Assembly: GCA_905182995.1 (NCBI GenBank) | Contig: CAJJDP010000081.1 | Location: forward strand, 349,132 to 413,131 | Direction: 5' to 3' | Length of the DNA: 64,000 nt | Source of the DNA: Paramecium octaurelia | Taxonomy: Eukaryota; Ciliophora; Oligohymenophorea; Peniculida; Parameciidae | Part shown: in pieces, positions 49,349 to 62,679 of the stretch | How the letters are laid out: the number at the start of each line of letters is the position of its first letter | How positions within the stretch are numbered: position 1 is the stretch's first letter | Translations under genes and position numbers: made by a program | Notes under the pieces: generated by a model | Told to the model about the DNA's origin: nothing | Databases searched by the model: none | Seen by the model: only the letters and a program-made list of their open reading frames with translations

Positions 49349-52300
49349 TCAATTTTAAAGTTATTTCCCTAGAATTTGGCTTTCTAAAATGCAACTTCCT
49401 TTTTATTTAAATAATGTCTTTAGATCTATGCCAGATTGGTTTACAAAATCTCCTTTCAAAATTAAAGCCCCTTATGATTAAAATATTAGCTTTTGGGATA
49501 TCAGGAGAATTGTAATAATAGAAGTAGCTAAATAATAGTAAAAAATTAAAACCACCTTCTGGAAGAGCGTTATTTGGACTTATGGGGAGTTCAAAGTATG
49601 GCTAAATTTCAATGTAACGATTATCCGATGGTAAAATTTGTTTACCTGTCTTAACATTCCATAAACGGATAGAGTTATCATAACTAGCAGATGCTAATGT
49701 AGTGCCATCAGGAGAGAAATTGACTGAATAAATCCAATTTGAATGACCATCTAATTTGGCTTTGTATTCTACTGTTTTAACATCCCATAAACGGATAGAA
49801 TTATCATCACTACCAGATGCTAATGTAGTGCCATCCGGGGAGAAATTGACTGAGTAAACCCAATTTTAATGACCATCTAATTTGGCTTTTTATTCTCCTG
49901 CCTTAACATCCCATAAACGAATAGAGTTATCTACACTACCAGATGCTAATGTAGTACCATCAGGAGAGAAATTGACTGAAATAACATCACGAGAATGACC
50001 ATCAAATTTGGCTTTTTATAATCCTGTCTTGACATCCCATAAACGAATAGATTTATCTGAACTACCAGACGCTAATGTAGTTCCATCAGGAGAGAAATTG
50101 ACTGAATAAACCCAATTTGAATGACCATCTAATTTGGCTTTGTATTCTCCTGCCTTAACATCCCATAAACGAATAGAGTGATCAAAACTACCAGATGCCA
50201 ACATAGTACCATCAGGAGAGAAATTGACTGATAGAATTCCACCTGAATGACCATCTAATTTGGCTTATTATAATCCTGTCTTAACATCCCATAGACGGAT
50301 AGACTTATCTGAACTACAAGATGCTAATGTATAATTATTAGGAGAAAAATTGACTGAATAAACTGTGTTAGAATGTCCATCTAATTTGGCTTTTTATTAT
50401 CCTGTCTTAACATCCCATAAAAGGATAGACTTATCATAACTACCAGATGCTAATGTAGTACCATCAGAAGAGAAATTAATTGAAAGAATTCCACCTAAAT
50501 GACCATCTAATTTGCCCTTTTATTAACCAGTCTTAACATCCCATAAACGAATCGAGTTATCTGAACTACCAGATGCTAATGTAGCACCATCAGGAGAGAA
50601 ATTGACTGAATAACATGTGTTAGAATGACCATCTAAATTGACTTTTTAATATCCTGTTTTAGCATCCCATAAAAGAATAGACTTATCATCACTACCAGAT
50701 GCTAATGTAGTACCATCAGGAGAGAAATTGATTGATAGAATTCCGGCTGTATGACCATCTAATTTGGCTTTTTATTATCCCGTCTTAACATCCCATAAAC
50801 GGATAGACTTATCATAACTACCAGATGCTAATGTAGTACCATCAGGTGAGAAATTGACTGAATAAACCCAATCCGAATGACCATTTAATTTGGCTATTTC
50901 TTTTACTCTCTTAGCATCCCATAAAAGGATAGTCATATCTGAACCACCAGATGCTAATATAGTACCATCAGGAGAGAAATTGACTGACATTACATAATTT
51001 GAATGACCATCTAATTTGGCTTTTTATTATCCTGTCTTAACATCCCATAAAAGGATAGACTTATCATAACTACCAGATGCTAATGTAGTACCATCAGAAG
51101 AGAAATTAATTGAAAGAATTCCACCTAAATGACCATCTAATTTGCCCTTTTATTAACCAGTCTTAACATCCCATAAACGAATCGAGTTATCTGAACTACC
51201 AGATGCTAATGTAGCACCATCAGGAGAGAAATTGACTGAATAACATGTGTTAGAATGACCATCTAAATTGACTTTTTAATATCCTGTTTTAGCATCCCAT
51301 AAAAGAATAGACTTATCATCACTACCAGATGCTAATGTAGTACCATCAGGAGAGAAATTGATTGATAGAATTCCGGCTGTATGACCATCTAATTTGGCTT
51401 TTTATTATCCCGTCTTAACATCCCATAAACGGATAGACTTATCATAACTACCAGATGCTAATGTAGTACCATCAGGTGAGAAATTGACTGAATAAACCCA
51501 ATCCGAATGACCATTTAATTTGGCTATTTCTTTTACTCTCTTAGCATCCCATAAAAGGATAGTCATATCTGAACCACCAGATGCTAATATAGTACCATCA
51601 GGAGAGAAATTGACTGACATTACATAATTTGAATGACCATCTAATTTGGCTTTTTATTATCCTGTCTTTACATCCCATAAACGAATAGAGTTATCTACGC
51701 TACCAGATGCTAATATAGTACCATCAGAAGAGAAACTAACTGACATAACATCACTAGAATGACCATCTAATTTGGCTTTTTATTATCCTGTCTTAACATC
51801 CCATAAACGAATAGAATTATCATAACTACCAGATGCTAATGTAACACCATCAAGAGAAAAATTGACTGAATAAACTAAATCCAAATGACCATCTAATTTA
51901 AATATTGGTTTTCTTGTTTAAAGATTCCATAAATACACAAATTTTCTCATGCTAAAAGCTAATAGTTGATTATTTGGTGAGAAGCAGGCTGATTTAACTT
52001 CCCCAGTTCTTCTGATTATTGACTTGATTTTACCATTTTTCACATCCCACAAACGAATAGATTTATCATCACTACAAGATGCTAAAAACCTACCATCTGG
52101 AGAAAAACTAACTTAATTGACTCTATGGCTATGCCCAATCAACTACATTCCCTCATTTATAAATAAACTCTTCCACTTACAATTAAATAATTTAGCTTAA
52201 TTCAAATTCATTCCACTAATAACAACATTGTCAAACTCAGATCCACTAAGGTCACATCTTGCCAAATTAGCTCCTATTAAAGATGTATTTCTAATTCTTA

Positions 52301-52790
52301 TATTCTCAAAACATTATTCTTTCAAATCAACCTTCATTTGAACTAATAAATGAAGAGAATTTGATCCACACTAAATATATTTATCATCTAAGCTCGTGAC
52401 ACGAACTAAAAATTTTAGAAATTCTATAATTTTCTTATCCCATGATATTTTAATTATCAAATCCTTTTTAATTTCTTTGTAATCATCCAACGAGCAATTC
52501 AGTTCATTAAATTAATGACCCCTAATTTTTTTGAGAACATCTGTTATTCTCTTGATGTTCGTCTCTGCATTGAGTGTCTATTCTTTATCAAGCAGCGATA
52601 ATTTTTCGATCTTTGATCTTTCTATTTCTACAAGGAATTGATTTTGATTTTATGTGAGAAATTCTAAGCAATCTTAAACTTTCTAACTTTTTAATATTTG
52701 AATGAGAATAGGAAAGACTACTTAATCAACTTCTTTAGTTAAAGCCATGATTTTATACACATCTAGATCTTTTCTACAATTCATTTTCAT
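49349..52790 (-). CDS. Pentapeptide-like/WD40 repeat protein, 1138 aa
   Basis: ATG 52790 to TGA 49349-49351 with one 25-nt intron near the 3' end (49528-49552, GTTTTA...TTTAG), leaving 1,139 codons. It begins [20 protein letters not shown], then a helical region and a pentapeptide-like segment near residue 160 ([32 protein letters not shown]). About 20 WD40 repeats of 42 aa follow ([37 protein letters not shown]). The C-terminus after the intron ([20 protein letters not shown]) aligns with that of the 36476-39259 paralogue. Five repeats are exactly duplicated (see 50377-51668). Twenty repeats would make about three seven-bladed propellers. Function unknown; a scaffold is inferred. Standard-code reading shatters this gene into 60-70-residue pieces. 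Confidence 0.85.
49621..52140 (-). repeat. 126-bp tandem repeat array (20 WD40 units)
   Basis: The WDVKTG-coding hexamer recurs every 126 bp from about 49,652 to 52,047. The period is a multiple of three and stays in one frame. It is a coding minisatellite, not a CRISPR or non-coding satellite. Confidence 0.85.
50377..51668 (-). repeat. Exact 630-bp internal duplication (five WD40 repeats)
   Basis: Positions 50377-51038 and 51007-51668 are identical by eye at a spacing of 630 bp, which is five times the 126-bp WD40 unit. First differences are at 50376 versus 51006 and 51039 versus 51669. Other repeats in the gene differ from one another by several bases, so this is a recent in-frame tandem duplication, gene conversion, or an assembly error within repeats. 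Confidence 0.85.
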
Positions 52791-53639
52791 TTTTTAAATA
52801 AAATTGAATTTTTATCACTTTACTTTTGGGTTTTATACAATAAAATGGATATATCATTTAGTAAGAAAAACTTTTATGATTTTTGAGTTAATGTGTTTAA
52901 TTCGCCCAAACTTACATAAAAGATGATGAGTTAACAATTTGAGATCTTTGAAGCTTAAATAATGATTTAATGGATGGGGTAATTTTTTTCTAAAGACTTA
53001 GTCCCATATACTTTAGGTAATACAAAAAACAAATTAAAATCACTCTCTAATTTATTTGTAGCTTCAAAAAGGCCTCCCTCAAAAGTTACCAGTTTCTTAA
53101 GTTTAATACTAATTATTTTTAATTTATAAATAATTCAAGTATTCTCGAAGTCCTAAAACTTCTTTGATTTATGAATATTACAAACTCTTTAAACAAAAAG
53201 AACGGGTTAGGTCTTTTAATTACACAAATCCCTTAATATGAATATAGAATTATTAATATTGATGTTTTATCATTATAAAAGTGTTTTATATTTAAAGGCT
53301 GATATGGATTTGCCAATAATTATGCTCTACAAAATTAAAAATTTCTATTAAATAATTTTATAATCCTCAAATTAAAATCTGATTCAATAATTAGGTAGGC
53401 TAAATTTAAAGCAATTAACTTATAAGCAAATAGATTTTTTTTATAATCATTTCTCAAATAATTTAATAGTTCTAAAAAAATATCGATTTATTATAACTAA
53501 ATAACAGTAAACTAATAATAATCGTGTAATTTATGGATATGTTCGTAAAAGGTCAATCATAAATTATATCTACAATTTTGCATACATAACCCAATTCAGT
53601 TCTTCCATACATAAATTAGATATTTTAGAATTTTAAATA
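52791..53639 (+). other. AT-rich sequence, no gene seen
   Basis: Contains the upstream region of the minus-strand WD40 gene. No other supported feature. Confidence 0.35.
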
Positions 53640-54441
53640 CTATAAGAGTGATACCTTTAATTCAAAGAGAGGTGAGATGATTTTGGATAGTTTATCTGAA
53701 AATGATGAAAATAACTATTATTAATTATATAAGAAAATATTAACTCTTTGAATTTGACTTTATATGACATTAATAAATGAAAAATTACCTTACTAATGAA
53801 AGATAAGACAGTGAATATAGAATTACTAAAATTATTTACCTATTTTTGTTCTTCACTAAACTTAGATGAGTTTTTAAGATTCTTATCATTAGACGAAAGG
53901 AAGTTTGTGATTAAGATAACTTTTAATCAATAAGAGTATAATTTAGATCTTTATATCTTAAGGATTATTGAAAATTAAGCTTACATTTATAATGTAATTC
54001 CAAGCTTAGATATCAATTATAGTCAAATAAGAAAGAGTCTTGTTGATTAATCTCTCAGATTGCATAGAATTGTGATTTCAAGATTATGATACAATTAATG
54101 AAAAAAGAAAATAATTGATTTAAGTGGGATTGTTCTCCATTATTAAAGCGTTTTATTGTTTAATATTTAATGGAATGAATTTTTAAGATTTATGTCTCGA
54201 AAACCTTAATATTTCTTTGGATGGAATCGAATTTGAAAGCATTGTTATAGTATAAAGGAAATTTTCATAAAGAAATGTATTTGAATATATGAAATCTATC
54301 TAAATAGAAAATTTATTAAAATAAAGTTATTACCTTGCTGAAATCGCCAATAAATAGAGATTTATTAATAGGAGAGATTTACTCTATGTAGAGTACTCAA
54401 GGCTACATTATCTTACTAGTTCGGCCTAATTCAAAAATTGA
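53640..54441 (+). pseudogene. Broken unassigned gene
   Basis: Three consecutive coding-like frames on the plus strand. The first is SKRGEMILDSLSENDENNYY, ending near 53,750. The second is ATG 53796 to TGA 54087-54089 (LKLFTYFCSSLNLDEFLRFL, SLDERKFVIKITFNQQEYNL). The third follows with a small frame offset to TGA 54439-54441 (NISLDGIEFESIVIVQRKFS, LLKQSYYLAEIANKQRFINR). No intron of normal size links them, so single-base frameshifts are likely. The composition is that of a real protein, but I recognise no domain. Confidence 0.4.
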
Positions 54442-57200
54442 TATATTAAATCTTATTTAATGTGATGGATGGTTAATAATGTTAAACTAAATCTGATCAA
54501 TTTTCTATAATGCTATCGCAAAATTTTTTGAATTAAGGACGAGAGCACTGCAGATTGTAAGTGAATAAATAAAATTTTCAAAACTATTGGCTTAAATGGA
54601 TAATTCAAAAAAATCAAGATTCAGAATGATTTTCAATGTTGACTATTCTTGGTCTAGTGTAAGTTGAAATAAATAATAAATGGGTTAGATGTAAATAAAT
54701 ATAATGTTTGTTTAACATAATAATCAAAAATATATCTTCTAAAAATATTTATAGACTGAATTTCATAATTGTTTTGATCTCAACTCAACCTTGAATAGGC
54801 TTCAAATAAAAAGAAATTATCTTTGATTTATTCCTATTTTCTTTATACCATTCATTAGTATTAGTCTTCTTATTTAATGAGATAAAAGGTATTAGAACAT
54901 TGATATGTTTATTAAATTTCGTTACCGAGATATTGACTTATCTAAAATTTTTTTAACTAATTTTTTGATATGAGTTAGGATTTTAAGATATTCCTAAGAT
55001 ACTAAAAGACTTCTATTTCTCAAAGGAAGTTAAAAGAGTTCCAAAAGTACTAAGTAAATCGATCCTTCAAAGGGAGTAAGATGGACCATTTATAGTGGAA
55101 TGAGGATAGCCAAGAAAAGGGTTTACAAGGAGAGTGGATTTCGGAAGAGAGGAGTAAAATAGATAAGTGAAATCATCAAGTTAGAGTATTTAAGGATATT
55201 CACACAAGATATACAAAGTTTACTAAGGATACCAAATAGTCCTCTTATAAGAGTATAATTTGGTTGGGACTGCCGTTCCGAAAGGAGGATAATACTAGGT
55301 TCAGAAAAGAGAGATGGATAGCCACTGATGTCTTTAGTAGTCAACAGTCATTTAACAACAGGATCGAGGAAGGAATGGAAACTCATGTTGAATCAATTCC
55401 GATGAACCCCAACGAAAACTGCGGGAAACATATATTGTTACTACTAATACATATCTTAAACTAAACACCAGAATTGAGAGTAAGTTAAGGAAGTTGGAAT
55501 ATTTGATCATATAAAGAGGACTGGAAGGGGAATCAGGAGAAAGTATGGACTTCATGAGTATTCGGAGTAAGGCCACTAACTGGATATTTCTGTATTCATG
55601 AAAAGGATCATTTCTAGATACCTCTTATCTACACGAAGAATCTTAGAACCAAATTAGAAACAATGATGAATGACGTGGGGCCATTTATAATCACGTGACT
55701 GTTTGAAATGACTCACCCCTGTATTGTCAGAAGTATATCTGTTATAATATTTTATTTGTGAAAAATTCTTATGTAGTGCTAGAGGCTGCAAAGTGTTTGT
55801 TATTTTACCGAATCCAAGGAGTTTTATTAAATTTTGCAACATTCTAGAAAGCTTATACCCTTCAAGAAAGAAGGTTCAATTATGAATTGCTATATGGCAT
55901 ATGATGGTGATTTTATTTATGAATAAACAAGAGTCCTATCCATATGCAGAAAAGATATTAATTAAGGTTTTAGTTTTTTGATTCTTCACTTAATTATTAG
56001 AAAAAGCATCAAGCTAAAGAAAATAAACACATCAACCATTTCTTGGCAAATTTATTAGCAATAACAATTTCAAAACATATTCACCTTTCTGTAAACCTAA
56101 GTTCTATGACTCTTCGAGGCATTCCAAATAAAATTTTGATTCACAAAATAGATATTCCCTCAAATTAACTTTTTTCTATTTTGTATATATTACCAATCAG
56201 TTCGGAAGATTTTAAACTGTATTTCAAAAAATGAATTGTGTGATCTTTCTCAGCTATATATTAAATATTTGAATCTTGAATTTAAGCCTATCATAAAGAG
56301 TTTGAACTTGCCGACAGTTCAGAAGGGAACAAAGAAGGCTTAATTGTTAAAAATTTTATTTCTCCTTATTAGGATATAACAGCATCTAATTCTAGGACTT
56401 TACTTGTGATTTGATTTGAATTTTGTATAAGCGATTAGCAAATGAAATGAATATTTCCTCAATCAAATCTTTTTCTATCTCTATTTATAGCATTAAAAGT
56501 AGGTCGTTATGATAATATTGTAGCTTTCCAGTAAAAGATAACATGGATCATTTTATTTTACTCTCAAATAAGAATCTTGGATTTTTGGTGAGCCATTAAA
56601 TCTTGGAGTAATCAACAATTAGAAAATGGTATTCTCTATTGGTACTCTATTATCAAAATTAATAAATATATCTGATTATTAGGAGAGATTCTACTAATTT
56701 TAACAATTAGAACTACATAAAGAATTTGCTGTAAAACCTAACTAAGAATGTTGTTCTAATTTTATGATATGACGAATTAATTTTGATTATCTATTTCAGA
56801 AAATCAACAATGTATATAGATTCTCTTTAATCCTGAAGCTTTCTTCTCAATCTAACAAATTAGTGAGTCTCGTTTTCATATTATCTCGTTCACTCTTCGC
56901 TTCATTTATTTTGATTAATGTTAAATATAAAAGTTATATCAATGATCTAATCAAAAACGATTTTGGGTAATGTAATAAGTTCAAATAGATGGAAAACCTA
57001 ATATTTTTAAGCATTTCTAATTACAAATTTTCTCCGAATGGACAATAACTTAATAGACTTTAAATTCAAATCATAGTGAAGTTAGATCATGTTTTTGGCT
57101 ACCTTAAAAAATTGTTATGATGGCACAGATGTGTATTCAAAGTTTAAATACATCATGCTAGTTTTTCAAGATCAAATAAAATTTTTAGAAAGCACAAATT
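54442..57200 (+). other. Gene-poor sequence with a less AT-rich pocket
   Basis: Around 55,020-55,640 the DNA becomes visibly richer in G and of higher complexity. One code-6 frame from 55171 to about 55,503 includes WLGLPFRKEDNTRFRKERWI and EEGMETHVESIPMNPNENCG. No family is recognised. The rest is AT-rich and featureless. Confidence 0.35.
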
Positions 57201-58800
57201 GACGAACAGCCTTTAGTTTGACTAAAGATAACCAAACATCAGACAACTAGAGCTGGTTGGAGTCCAAGTTAGATGTCTGTTCAGAATTCATGGTAAATGC
57301 AAACTTATTCATTCCATTCTTCAGTCGATCAAAAGCTATGTGTTTATATTGTCACACCAAGCATTAATTGTGATCAAAGCGCTACAACAAATTGCTGTGT
57401 TGCCTGATCTTTCAAAGTGACTAAACTGAAATTCCTGATATCAGATACTAGTGGTGTAAATTTGATAAGGAATTTGCTAATCTTCAACAATTTATTTACG
57501 TATAACACATATCAAACATAATGCTGTTAATTGAAGTACCACGGTGCCGTATGAATATTTTCTTGTTAGATTTCAATCCATACTTTAGTAGATTAACATC
57601 ATTTGCTTGTATAAATTTAGATTTTGTGATGTAAACTTTGTGGAAGAAGGTATCATAATTGCAACGGACTGTAATAGGCGATTACTGCGCATATTGTAAA
57701 AGTTTTCCATGAGATGATGATAAATTTTGTATACTTGTGTCGTGTGGTTAATAGAACAATTTTCAATGGGCATACCTAATATAATTTAATTATGAGTGAA
57801 ACTTGTTTGTGCTTTATTGCCATTCCAAAATAATGCTCATTATGCTTCTAATTTTGTGCCATATATATATTCAAGAATGCAATTTTTACGATGTCGACCT
57901 GTTTCATTCATATACGATTATGTGTACAAAATGTTATTTGTGATATAATTGAATCATAAGTAACATGATCTATGATAGAAGGAGATAAAACTGTGATAGT
58001 GATCTAACTTACTTCAAAGATTCATGATGATGCACAAGCTGTTTGATGGTAATTTTACAGAATAAGTTTTACCTATGTAGATGTATCAGCCCGGGAATCA
58101 AATTCCATCTAAATTAAATTATATGCTGCAAAGCCAGTAGTAATGTATATTATACATTCCATCTTGCATACCTTGTAGCAAGAATTGTGTCAATTAGCAG
58201 TGAAATAATTGTAGATACAGTATGGAAAAATCTAACCTTTTTCGTTATGGAATACTCCTTGTAAACCATAGTACCTATTACACTATAGGTTGTGCCAGTG
58301 CTAGTTAATGCTGTATCAATTCGAAAATTTATAACTTCTTAATTAATCCACAATATTTTATATTGGGAGATGATTGGAATTTACTCTGTAACTTTTGCAG
58401 CTCAAAATTGATCACATATTCAGTCTCTAAAGGATACACCATACTATTCTGTAAAAAGAATCAGGTTCTGTTGCGATCAAATCTCAAAATATGACATAAA
58501 ATTATGGAGGATTTTATGATGGCTCTTTTGCAGCTTCTTTTTGGAAGTAAACTATTTACTCAAATATCTGTGCACAGTTGAGGGTTTGTAACTTTGAAGT
58601 TGTGTATTCCTAGCTGCTATGGGTTTTGTTAGTAGTGCATGCTTGTATTAGTTGATCAAACTATAGCATAAAGTTCTAAAGTCCTATACAAGGAGATATT
58701 TCAATGATTGCTATTGTGATTAATGCAGTCTTCTCTTAAAAGTTTATGTTGTCTCAGCTGATGCAAATGTAGCCGATAAAAATTTTTTAAGTTATTCAAC
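57201..58800 (+). pseudogene. Second patch of surface-antigen-like debris
   Basis: Fragments such as YSFHSSVDQKLCVYIVTPSI followed by NCDQSATTNCCVA near 57,300-57,420, and CDQCSLLLKVYVVSADANVA near 58,720, show the Cys and Thr/Ala/Ser pattern of Paramecium surface antigens. They are broken by TGA and frame changes. Assigned on composition only. Confidence 0.3.
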
Positions 58801-59430
58801 TTGAAACACTCTGCCATTTATAAAATATTGATTCAAATCGACTGAAATAATAAGTCAATATAAATGATTTGAAAATGGAGATCCTAAATATCCTATTAAA
58901 CATTGAGAATCTCTGTAAATTTGTTTAAAATCAAATACTTTATTTTTTAATCAGATTAATTCAATTCACTAAAGCTGTTTAAATCCGGTTATGTTAAGCA
59001 AACTTATAAATATTACAATATCTCTTTTAAGATTTAAGGTGAGTGATAAATTTCAATAGTCAGAGGTGATATGAAATCAAATTATGAATTCAATCGGAAA
59101 TAAATTCAAGCAAGCAGTTAGATGAAGATTTTTCTCATAATTTATTATTAATCAAATTCATATATTAAAAGTTGATGCAAAAATTAGACATCACCATTTC
59201 AGATATTGTATTTTGCAAATTATGTATCATTAACCTCATGCTTAGGATTCTTCATAACCACATAATCTGATAATAAGAAGGAATCTTAGTAAATGAGTGT
59301 AAATTTATTTCCCAGAATAATAGAGAAAAGTCAATATCATTTTCCAGAAGAACATTATTTTGAAGTATCAAAGCTGAAAATTAAGCTAAAATATCTTTAT
59401 AATGATTATATGAAACTAAGATTTATTATC

Positions 59431-59565
59431 CAGAATTTACATTCCATAATGGCATAAAGTTATTCTAACTACCAGATGCTAATGTACCATCATAAGGGAC
59501 ACAGATAGAATTAACACCACTATTATCTTTTTTGCCTTTTATTTTAGCATCCATATACAGATGGA
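59431..59565 (-). pseudogene. WD40 repeat remnant
   Basis: The minus strand reads KGKKDNSGVNSICVPYDGTL, then ASGSQNNFMPLWNVNSG: one WD40 unit of the same type as the two large genes, with S-P-D-G changed to P-Y-D-G and one residue missing. No neighbouring repeat survives. It is a third, nearly erased member of the subtelomeric WD40 family. Confidence 0.6.
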
Positions 59566-62500
59566 GTAGAGTATCAAATGGTATTTTATTGGATTAATGT
59601 ATTTTTGTATATGAAACTGTAAAATTTTTTTGAGTAAAAAGAAAAATTACTTTCGCATTAAATGTTTGAATTCTTTGGATTAAAACATAAGTAAAAATAA
59701 TCGTTCCTTATTTAATTATAAATAATCTATTTGGGCTGAAAAATTTAAATTGAAATTGAGTTGCTATTAATCTTTTCAAGGTGTAAGAGAAAGCAAGTAA
59801 AAAATCCTTCTATGAAAAGAAGAATTTATAATTTATTTTATTGAACTAATAATTTGTCAATACATTTAATTATTCTTTTTTTTTAAATTTCTATTAATTA
59901 CAAGTTTGAATAAACTCTGAACTTCAGAAGGTAGTAATTTTGGTTGATTAAGGGTCAGGACTGATTGTTATCAATACTTATTATTATTTAATTGTGCTTT
60001 CAAAGTAGCATATAACAGGTTACTTGAAGATAGATTTTATAGGTCAAAATTAGAGAATTGATTAACGAGATCGCACTTTCTCCAATAATTGGATCTGTTA
60101 AGAAAAATTCAAACATAAAGTAAAATCAAAGGAAATTACCTCAAATTTCTATCAATTATTTAATTCCTTGTCTTAAAATTCTCTTTCCATCTATTTTAAA
60201 CTTAACAAGTTTTTTTGTTCTTGTCTTTAATTTTGTAATCCAATATTTAATTATGTTATAGAGTAAAACATCAGAGGGAGGTTAACTAATTAGAAAAATT
60301 AGAGGTCTTGATTCATGAGAAACCACTTTATATCAGAAATTTTTAAAATTGCAATAGGTATTCAAAAGTTAGTAATAGCAAATTTAAAGCCAATGAAAAA
60401 TTATGATCTTTCTATTCTAAATATTGAGCAACATTTATAATGCCATCATAAAAATAATTCTTCCTCAATATTTTTTAATTATTCTTTTCCTAATTTTCTG
60501 CCTATATATCTATTTGATTTTTAAAGAAATTTGACACAAATATTCTAACCTTAAAAGAAAAATTATTCTTTCATGAATTTCTTTTGAATATAGCATAATC
60601 TAGACCTTTCTCTTCTTTACCATCCTTATTCTTTAGGTTTTTCTCAAATTATCATTGAAAATTTTAGAGACCTAAAGCAACGTTTTATTTTTTTTATTTT
60701 GTTAATCATCAAGATATAATATTGAAACTAGCAAAAAGAGAAAATTACTAAAATAAAATAAAAGCATATGACTTTGTATAAAATAATCTAGCAATGATTG
60801 AAATTTTTGATTATTAATTAGACACAACGCCTTTGAATTAATTGGTTCTTGAATCATAGATCTGATATTATATAACTCCTTCATTTTAATAATTTTGGGT
60901 TTTTCAACATTATTTTCACAATAAATCTGGATTTTTGAAATTAAAAAATTCATTCCATTAAAACTTGAATATTTATTTTTTTTCAATTTTAAAAGCGCTC
61001 CATTTAATAATGAATTATCAATAAAATAAATCCTAATAATAAATTTATAAAATGCAACATAAGTCAATCAGGAGCTATTAATTCAAAGGATGATTGTATT
61101 GAAAAGAAATAATAGTTATGAGAATTCATAATTGTTAGAATATTTAAAAATATTAAATTGACAAAACACACTCATCATTAACATTTTCAATAAATCCACA
61201 ATATTTTCTCAATTGAGGCATCAATAGCTCATTGTTAAAAATAGAGACCAAGAAAGTTCTTCCATACATAATATCCATCCATACTTTTTAAGTAATTTAT
61301 TAATAGATGAAATTAAGTAAAATAAGTAGAAAGAAGAGTATATAATTGCAAAGTGAAGGGAATTGCAAATTATATACATCACTTTTGCTGTTATTAATCT
61401 TCATTAAATCATAGGTAAATATGAGCAATAATTTATTATGATAAAAATATCATTTTAAATTGAAGATAATGAATGTAAAATTCTGTTCATTATTTTATTT
61501 TAGAATCTTGCTTGATGTTGGTAAATATTATATCTGATTACTGTTATCATAAAAACTATCTATATCTTAGGATAAAGAATTCCCCCTTAATTTAACCTCA
61601 TATCTCAGATTCCTAATATAGATCACATAGAAATAACTTCTTAGCCGAAATTCATAGCATTTTTATAATTTAAATTTAAAACTTGTTATTTGTACTTTTT
61701 ATATAAAAATCTAATTCATTTATCCAAAGTTTTTTATACATAGAATTTCGCCCTTGATTTAGCTTTAAGCTTTTAACCATTTGTTATAAATTCTTAATAT
61801 CTCTGATCATCTATAAAGTAGAAATAGCTTTTCGGTAAGTATGTAATTTAAAAATTGTAGCCATATTAAATATACAATTTCTACACGATTTTCTCTGGTA
61901 CTTATTGAAATTTAAAAATATATTTAGCTCATTAAAAATTTTTATAAAATATAAATGTTAAATTCTATCCAAATTTTTTAAAAATATTAAATTGTGATCT
62001 TCATTATGTAAAGTAAATTCTTAGCTGAATTTACCACCAAATCCAATACAATAATTGAATCAATAGCGAATTTACATCATTAAGCAAAAAATATCAATAA
62101 CTAACTCATTCAAACAGTCCTATCTGATGCAACACATTGGATGGTTGAGACTATTAAGACTTTATAATTAACGATTGAGCAATTCATCCTTTTCTAAGCT
62201 TTTAAGAAATGAGGTAATAATCTAAAATGAAATGAATTATTTGAAATTAGAGATTAAGCATGTGAGAGATTGACAAAATAGATATATACAATTATATCAT
62301 ATATATTAGGTATATATGAAAAAGAACTTAGATAGTAAATAATAAATACTTTTCATCACTTAACAATGAAAATTAAGTGTAATGGAGTTCGAAATTACTA
62401 GAGCAAGGAAAATACAATAAAACAATCCTGTATGTAATAAGTCAAAAGTATAAAAATTTATTGTCATCTACCATGCTAAAAAGAGAAAATCAATCAAAAC

Positions 62501-62631
62501 TAAAACACTTAAATCTCTGGGAATGAAGAAAATAAAAATCCTGGAATTTCAATATAGCAAGCCTATTTAAAGAAACAATAAAATGTTTAAATATAATCAT
62601 ATAGGAAATATTCAGACACTGATAAGTTGAA
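59566..62631 (-). other. Gene-poor sequence with one long open frame
   Basis: AT-rich. A minus-strand code-6 stretch from 61067 to TGA 60465-60467 is 200 codons without stop, but begins right after a TGA at a TTG, not an ATG. It shows no recognisable domain (FNGMNFLISKIQIYCENNVE, KALCLINNQKFQSLLDYFIQ). With one stop codon and AT-rich DNA, such a length can arise by chance; a LINE fragment is possible. Confidence 0.3.
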
Positions 62632-62679
62632 TTAATAATCAATAATCAAATAATCAACAAATAAAAAATAATAAGATGA

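Noticed and set aside
50016-51620. Several separate 60-70-residue WD40 genes
   Set aside because: These are pieces of one gene split at TAA/TAG codons, which encode Gln in this organism.
49621-52140. Regular 126-bp repeats resembling a CRISPR or satellite array
   Set aside because: The period is a multiple of three and translates as WD40 repeats in one frame. There are no unique spacers, and the organism is a eukaryote.
60465-61067. 200-codon minus-strand open frame as a gene
   Set aside because: No ATG after the upstream TGA and no domain. This length is plausible by chance with a single stop codon.
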